Shown: positions 60,222-64,000 of the stretch, one piece after another
Layout: the number at the start of each line of letters is the position of its first letter
Position numbering within the stretch: position 1 is the first letter of the stretch
Assembly (NCBI GenBank): GCA_041662785.1
Contig: JBAZRW010000001.1
Span: 310,001 to 374,000, forward strand
From: Bdellovibrionales bacterium
GTDB taxonomy: Bacteria > Pseudomonadota > Alphaproteobacteria > UBA9219
Direction: 5' to 3'
DNA: 64,000 nucleotides
Position numbers and translations under genes: made by a program
Notes under the pieces: model-generated
What the model saw: only the letters and a program-made list of their open reading frames with translations
The model's database searches: none
Told to the model about the DNA's origin: nothing

Positions 60222-61382
60222 ATGAGCAAGAACGATAAAGAAGCAACGATTCTCGACATCTTTCGCAGCGCCGCCCTTGGCGTGACGCTTCTTGTAACCT
60301 CCCATTTTATCTCTGGTTGCGCGACCGTCTCTGCCCCAGCGGAAGGGGGTCTTGCCCCACAGAAGCCCGCCACCCCTATCGCCGAACAAACCCTGCGCCC
60401 TTACAGCAATGTCGTTGATGAAGGTTCTACCGAGGTGACGTCCTATGCCGCGCTAAAGCCAGATCAGCCACGTGTTGATGTTTTGGAAGATAAAGTTAAG
60501 AAGAAAACCGATGTCGTTATCACAGATGGCCAACGCAAGATGTATCGCGTTTTTACAACGCTGGCGTTTGACGGGAAAAACTATAGCTATTGCGTTGACG
60601 TTGGGTTCGATGGCTACGTCCAGCGCGCTGTGACGGGCAACCCCACCTTGGATCGGTCCATCAAACAACTACGTGACAACCCACCTGATATTGCCCAAAT
60701 CAATGCCCTTATTGAGAAAACAAAGAGCTTGGCCAACAAAAAGACCCTTTCTCCCCGCGAAGGCCCCATGAAAACGGTCTCAGTCCCCATTAAGCCAGAC
60801 CAACGGCAATATGATTTGCGTTTAGACGGCTACATGGGGAAGGGCCATGTAACACAGGTTAGCAAAATCATTAATTTAAGCAGGCATCGCCAATTAAACG
60901 CGTCAACCCTAAACATCACAACGCGTTTTGATCTCCCCACCCTGCAGGACGGGCTGCCTTTGACCTTCGAGATTAGGAACGGGAAGCCCCCCGCCCATCT
61001 TACAGGGATACTTATGGATCAAGTCCGAGACTCCCTTAAGGACGCAGGATGGACGGTATCTCCCAAAATCAACTCCGTCGACTGGCTGTCCGCTTTGGCG
61101 AACAGTGCCGAAGCGGCCGCGTGGATCATGACGACCGACTTTGAGCGCATTGCCTATCAGCGGCCTATCGAAGCCCCTTTATATGAGGCCGCCCTTAAAA
61201 AGAACATGGACACCCTTCTTTCCCTTATGGTCGGCCCAGAGGCGAAACCGGCAAAACAGCCCGCTAAACCAACTGTCGCCCCCAAAGAAAAGATGCCAAC
61301 GAAGGCTCCCGCAAAGCCATGCCCCAAGGCCGCCCCTAAGGAAAAAGTAAGAACCTCGCAGATCGCCATGCTGGCGCGATAA
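60222..61382 (+). CDS. Unrecognised lipoprotein
   Basis: A 386-aa protein with an N-terminal signal helix and lipobox HFISGCA (Cys33), so it is an outer- or inner-membrane lipoprotein. The rest is soluble: a Tyr/Thr-rich stretch TDGQRKMYRVFTTLAFDGKN near 105, long mixed regions, and an Ala/Pro/Lys-rich tail (PAKPTVAPKEKMPTKAPAKP). AAGGATC precedes the ATG at 60222. No family recognised. It does not seem linked to neighbours. Confidence 0.7.
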   Translation: MSKNDKEATILDIFRSAALGVTLLVTSHFISGCATVSAPAEGGLAPQKPATPIAEQTLRPYSNVVDEGSTEVTSYAALKPDQPRVDVLEDKVKKKTDVVITDGQRKMYRVFTTLAFDGKNYSYCVDVGFDGYVQRAVTGNPTLDRSIKQLRDNPPDIAQINALIEKTKSLANKKTLSPREGPMKTVSVPIKPDQRQYDLRLDGYMGKGHVTQVSKIINLSRHRQLNASTLNITTRFDLPTLQDGLPLTFEIRNGKPPAHLTGILMDQVRDSLKDAGWTVSPKINSVDWLSALANSAEAAAWIMTTDFERIAYQRPIEAPLYEAALKKNMDTLLSLMVGPEAKPAKQPAKPTVAPKEKMPTKAPAKPCPKAAPKEKVRTSQIAMLAR

Positions 61383-61487
61383 CCGTCCCTTTTTGCCCTC
61401 TTTTTCCAGAGCGTTAAGGCATTGCACAGACCCCTAAATCATGCTAGAAATTAGACCTTGTGAAATACCCTTAACGCTTTGAATTTT

Positions 61488-61730
61488 ATGACAAAAAACA
61501 CCGCAGAAATCATCGGCGAAACCATCACTGAGTATGGCGCCGATTCCATCACCGTTTTGCGCGGCCTTGATGCCGTTCGCAAGCGTCCGGGCATGTATAT
61601 CGGCGATACGGATGACGGCTCTGGTCTTCACCATATGGTGTACGAAGTCGTCGATAGCGCGGTCGATGAATCACTGGCGGGCTACTGCACGCGCATCGAT
61701 GTGATCCTGAACGCCGAAGGGGGAGGGTGA
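61488..61730 (+). pseudogene. gyrB: 5' fragment of DNA gyrase subunit B gene
   Basis: The frame from the ATG at 61488 encodes 80 residues, including EYGADSITVLRGLDAVRKRP, GMYIGDTDDGSGLHHMVYEV and VDESLAGYCTRIDVILNAEG, which are the N-terminus of GyrB (normally about 800 aa). The frame stops after GGG at 61730, where the ATPase domain should continue with the DNGRGIP motif. No other frame continues it. It is a truncated copy, not a functional gyrase; the intact gene should lie elsewhere. An in-frame TTG at 61479 is also available. Confidence 0.85.
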
Positions 61731-62052
61731 TTTAAGGACGGTTGTTAACCCAAGTTCGTGGCCGTGGGGGAACAATAGTGACATCAAATAAAACACACAA
61801 TCACAAAGAGGGCGCAAAGAGGGCGACTTGCCCCCCACCAGCGCCTTGCCATAGCGGAAAATTGGAGGGTATCCCTTTCTAGACATAGGGCTGATAACAA
61901 GGAGGGAGCAGAAAAAAATTCAGGGCCCTGCATAACGGCGTATTTATGGTTAACCAATTATTTATTCACTTCCTTCGATTATAGCTATTATGTGGTGAAC
62001 AACGCCCACGCCTCATAGAGACGCATAAAAAAACAACCGAAGGGAACACCCA
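61731..62052. other. Gene-free stretch between the gyrB fragment and the receptor gene
   Basis: 322 nt without supported coding sequence. It contains AT-rich DNA near 61950-61990 (GTTAACCAATTATTTATTC), a plausible promoter area for the chemotaxis receptor, and a GAAGGGAA Shine-Dalgarno right before 62053. No remnant of the rest of gyrB was found. Confidence 0.5.
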
Positions 62053-63747
62053 ATGCGAATTTGGAATAATATAAATCTTATGGGGAAGCTTTTTATACCA
62101 CAAATTCTTGTGGTTCTCGTTTGCGGCATCATCGTGACAAGAGCGGATAATGGTTTTAGTGCGATCACGGATCTTACCACACGCGCGATTGACAACGATG
62201 TTGCGCGCACCCTGATTGTGTTGGGCGCGAAGGACGAAGTCGCCCAAGCGGCGCTTGCTGGACGAAGCGCTGCGGGAACGGTGGATAAGGACGCCCTTAA
62301 GCCCTTTGAAAATTCGTTAAAAGAGCATGTTCAGATCGCTCAAAAAGATGTGAAAAACCTCCTTGAGAAAATAAACGATCCAGAGCGGCACAAAATCGTC
62401 GCGAACATTGAGGAGGATATGCAAAAATACCTTGACATCTATGGCAAGTACTTTGCCGCTCGTTACGAGGGGGCAAGCGCCGAAGTCATCGGCGACCTTT
62501 CAAAGGAAGCCGTCAAAATACGCAAAAACATTCTTGATGATTTTGAAATCGTTGTCGCCTCCTACAAAAAGTCCATAAATGAACGGCGCGACGAGATTGT
62601 CTCAACTGGGAGGAAAACATCCCGTGAGGGCATGATAACGGCGGGCCTTGGGAGTTCTTTGGCCTATATCCTTCTTGCTTGGATCATCGTGTCGCAAGTG
62701 GTCAGACCGTTAAAAAGCGTTATTGGCAACCTTCGGCAAGTGGCAGAAGGAAATCTTAAAATCAATATTGAAGCCACAAGCCGACGCGATGAAGTTGGCA
62801 AACTTATAGAGTCACTCACTGTCTTTAAGGAAAACGCTTTGAAGGTCGAATCCTTGCAGCGTGAGCAGAAAGAGTCCGAGGTTCGCGCGGTAGAAGAAAA
62901 CAGACAAAACATGCTTAAAATGGCCGCTGACTTTGAATCAAGCGTGATGGGGGTTGTCAAAGGCGTGGCGTCGTCATCAACAGAAATGCAATCCACAGCC
63001 AAAAGCATGTCGCAAATCGCGCAACAAACAAGCGAACAGGCAACGTCTGTCGCGGCGGCATCGACGCAGGCCAGCGCAAACGTGGGAACCGTGGCGACCG
63101 CAACCGAAGAGCTTTCTGCTTCTGTGAACGAGATCAGCAGCCGCGTGGCCGATTCTTCGCGGATTGCGCAAAAGGCAGCCGAAGAAAGCAAGCGCACTGT
63201 GGAAACAGTTGAAAAACTTGCAGCGGCCTCTACAAAAATCGGAATGGTTGTTGAGCTTATCAATCAAATTGCTTCACAAACAAATTTGCTTGCCTTGAAC
63301 GCCACTATTGAAGCCGCACGAGCAGGTGAAGCGGGCAAGGGGTTTGCCGTTGTGGCCAGCGAGGTCAAAGGACTTGCCAATCAAACCGCAAAGGCAACAG
63401 AAGAAATCAGCGGACAAATCTTGGCCGTGCAAGCGGAAACGACAAATGCCGTCACGGCCATTCGCACAATTTCGGGAATCATCGATCAGGTGAGGGACAT
63501 CTCGGCTAACATCTCAGCGGCTGTGGAAGAACAAGGCGCAGCGACAAGAGAAATAGCACGAAATGTCCAACAGGCAGCACAGGGAACGCACGATGTTTCT
63601 GAAAACATTGTTTCTGTCACCCAAGCAGCAAGCCAAACCGGCGCGGCGGCTGAGCAGGTTCTTTCAACAGCTGGCGAACTCGCCCACAACGCCGAAACCT
63701 TGCGCAAAGAAGTCGAAGACTTCCTTGCCAATATTCGTTCAAGCTAA
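62053..63747 (+). CDS. Methyl-accepting chemotaxis protein
   Basis: A 564-aa chemoreceptor. TM1 spans about 9-27 (GKLFIPQILVVLVCGIIVT), the periplasmic four-helix bundle sensor spans 28-195, and TM2 is at about 198-218 (GLGSSLAYILLAWIIVSQVV). A HAMP domain follows (RPLKSVIGNLRQVAEGNL), then the signalling domain with the hairpin-tip motif NQIASQTNLLALNATIEAAR and GEAGKGFAVVASEVKGLANQ. It lacks a CheR-binding pentapeptide at the C-terminus (ends FLANIRSS). It signals to CheA via CheW; the ligand is unknown. Confidence 0.96.
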   Translation: MRIWNNINLMGKLFIPQILVVLVCGIIVTRADNGFSAITDLTTRAIDNDVARTLIVLGAKDEVAQAALAGRSAAGTVDKDALKPFENSLKEHVQIAQKDVKNLLEKINDPERHKIVANIEEDMQKYLDIYGKYFAARYEGASAEVIGDLSKEAVKIRKNILDDFEIVVASYKKSINERRDEIVSTGRKTSREGMITAGLGSSLAYILLAWIIVSQVVRPLKSVIGNLRQVAEGNLKINIEATSRRDEVGKLIESLTVFKENALKVESLQREQKESEVRAVEENRQNMLKMAADFESSVMGVVKGVASSSTEMQSTAKSMSQIAQQTSEQATSVAAASTQASANVGTVATATEELSASVNEISSRVADSSRIAQKAAEESKRTVETVEKLAAASTKIGMVVELINQIASQTNLLALNATIEAARAGEAGKGFAVVASEVKGLANQTAKATEEISGQILAVQAETTNAVTAIRTISGIIDQVRDISANISAAVEEQGAATREIARNVQQAAQGTHDVSENIVSVTQAASQTGAAAEQVLSTAGELAHNAETLRKEVEDFLANIRSS

Positions 63748-63776
63748 CAGAATCCCTTTGTGCGCCCCGTCTCCTT

Positions 63777-63808
63777 ATAAAAACCGCCCCATGAAGTGAT
63801 TCACGGGC
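63777..63808 (-). terminator. Rho-independent terminator of a reverse-strand transcript
   Basis: On the reverse strand CGCCCGTGAA pairs with TTCATGGGGCG (one bulge) around the loop TCAC, and TTTTT follows. It ends a transcript coming from the right edge of the window; it faces the end of the receptor gene, and no gene on the reverse strand lies directly upstream. Confidence 0.7.
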
Positions 63809-63946
63809 GCTCGGCGCTGGGGATTTCCGCCTAGGCCGCTCAGAACGTTTGCTAGTGCAAACATGCGCCCGTTCGCACAAAGGTCAGAGCCAGCAGCTTC
63901 ACCCGTGCCGCGCAGCGTTTTTCTTCTCAGTCATTTGTCGATCCTC
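63777..63946 (-). ncRNA. Candidate small structured RNA with an 11-codon leader peptide
   Basis: Read on the reverse strand, a GGAGG site (63942-63946) precedes an ATG at 63933 whose frame stops after 11 codons (MTEKKNAARHG, stop at 63898). The next about 90 nt hold a perfect stem GTTTGC/GCAAAC with loop ACTA, an outer GAAC/GTTC pairing and finally the terminator. The combination suggests a short regulatory RNA or peptide-coding attenuator; no known RNA family matches by eye. Confidence 0.3.
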
Positions 63947-64000
63947 CCTGCTGTTGAGAGAATCGGTGAATCATCCCGCGCTTAATTTATCGTTAACGAT

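Noticed and set aside
61488..62052. gyrB frameshift rather than truncation
   Set aside because: After 61730 none of the three forward frames continues with GyrB-like sequence, so a single indel cannot restore the gene.

Overview
The window looks like the chromosome of an alphaproteobacterium. The evidence is gene content and gene order: an AddAB recombination pair instead of RecBCD, a DivL-type kinase with tyrosine at the phosphoacceptor site next to tsaE, an Rrf2/SUF iron-sulphur operon with SufU-like and SufT-like proteins, a bifunctional MaoC/phosphate acetyltransferase, and the rph-rdgB-hemW block. Base composition is moderately GC-rich throughout. Dot/Icm-type secretion genes, several DUF1566 (Lcl C-terminal-like) proteins and many short palindromic repeats suggest a Rhodospirillales- or Micavibrio-like lineage, but this placement is inference.

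Layout. 1-10 kb, minus strand: the end of a MaoC/Pta gene, a GT4 glycosyltransferase, and three core genes of an IncI/Dot-Icm (type IVB) secretion system (dotL, dotM, dotO) with an unrecognised one-helix membrane protein between dotL and dotM. 10-14 kb: comM (yifB), then a 2.3-kb toxin-antitoxin island (toxin remnant, HTH/PIN operon with a third membrane gene, YafQ/RelB pair with a palindromic operator). 14-16 kb: a 645-aa orphan. 16-21.5 kb: rpmI-rplT-pheS-(histidine phosphatase)-pheT. 21.7-23.2 kb: an unusual protein ending in a DUF1566-like domain. 23.4-35.3 kb: one long co-oriented run divL-tsaE-amgK-murU-addB-addA-trxA. 35.4-41.5 kb: BrnTA, hemN, an OmpA-like protein, a DUF1566 surface protein, a fragment of an S74 chaperone domain, and most of the palindromic repeats. 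41.5-45.6 kb: sodB, conserved unknowns, yhhQ and an XRE regulator. 45.7-56.3 kb: a second long run, an Rrf2 regulator then sufB-sufC-HAD-HAD-sufD-sufS-sufU-sufT-hydrolase-pepN. 56.4-60.1 kb: hemW, an unknown, rdgB, rph and a divergent YbaK/ProX gene. 60.2-64 kb: a lipoprotein, an 80-codon gyrB 5' fragment, a chemotaxis receptor and a possible small RNA.

How the genes work together. Most genes are packed into translationally coupled operons with ATGA or TGATG junctions. The divL operon joins cell-cycle signalling, tRNA modification, peptidoglycan recycling (AmgK then MurU), recombination and redox control. The suf operon contains the regulator, the SufBCD scaffold/transporter, the desulfurase, a sulfur-transfer scaffold and maturation factors. 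Short palindromic repeats lie between genes, and two have inserted in frame inside addB and sufD.

Most interesting points: the compact Dot/Icm module with an unknown partner; two proteins whose C-termini resemble targets of diversity-generating retroelements (no reverse transcriptase or template is in the window); in-frame repeat insertions in essential-type genes; a phosphatase wedged between pheS and pheT; and a truncated gyrB copy.
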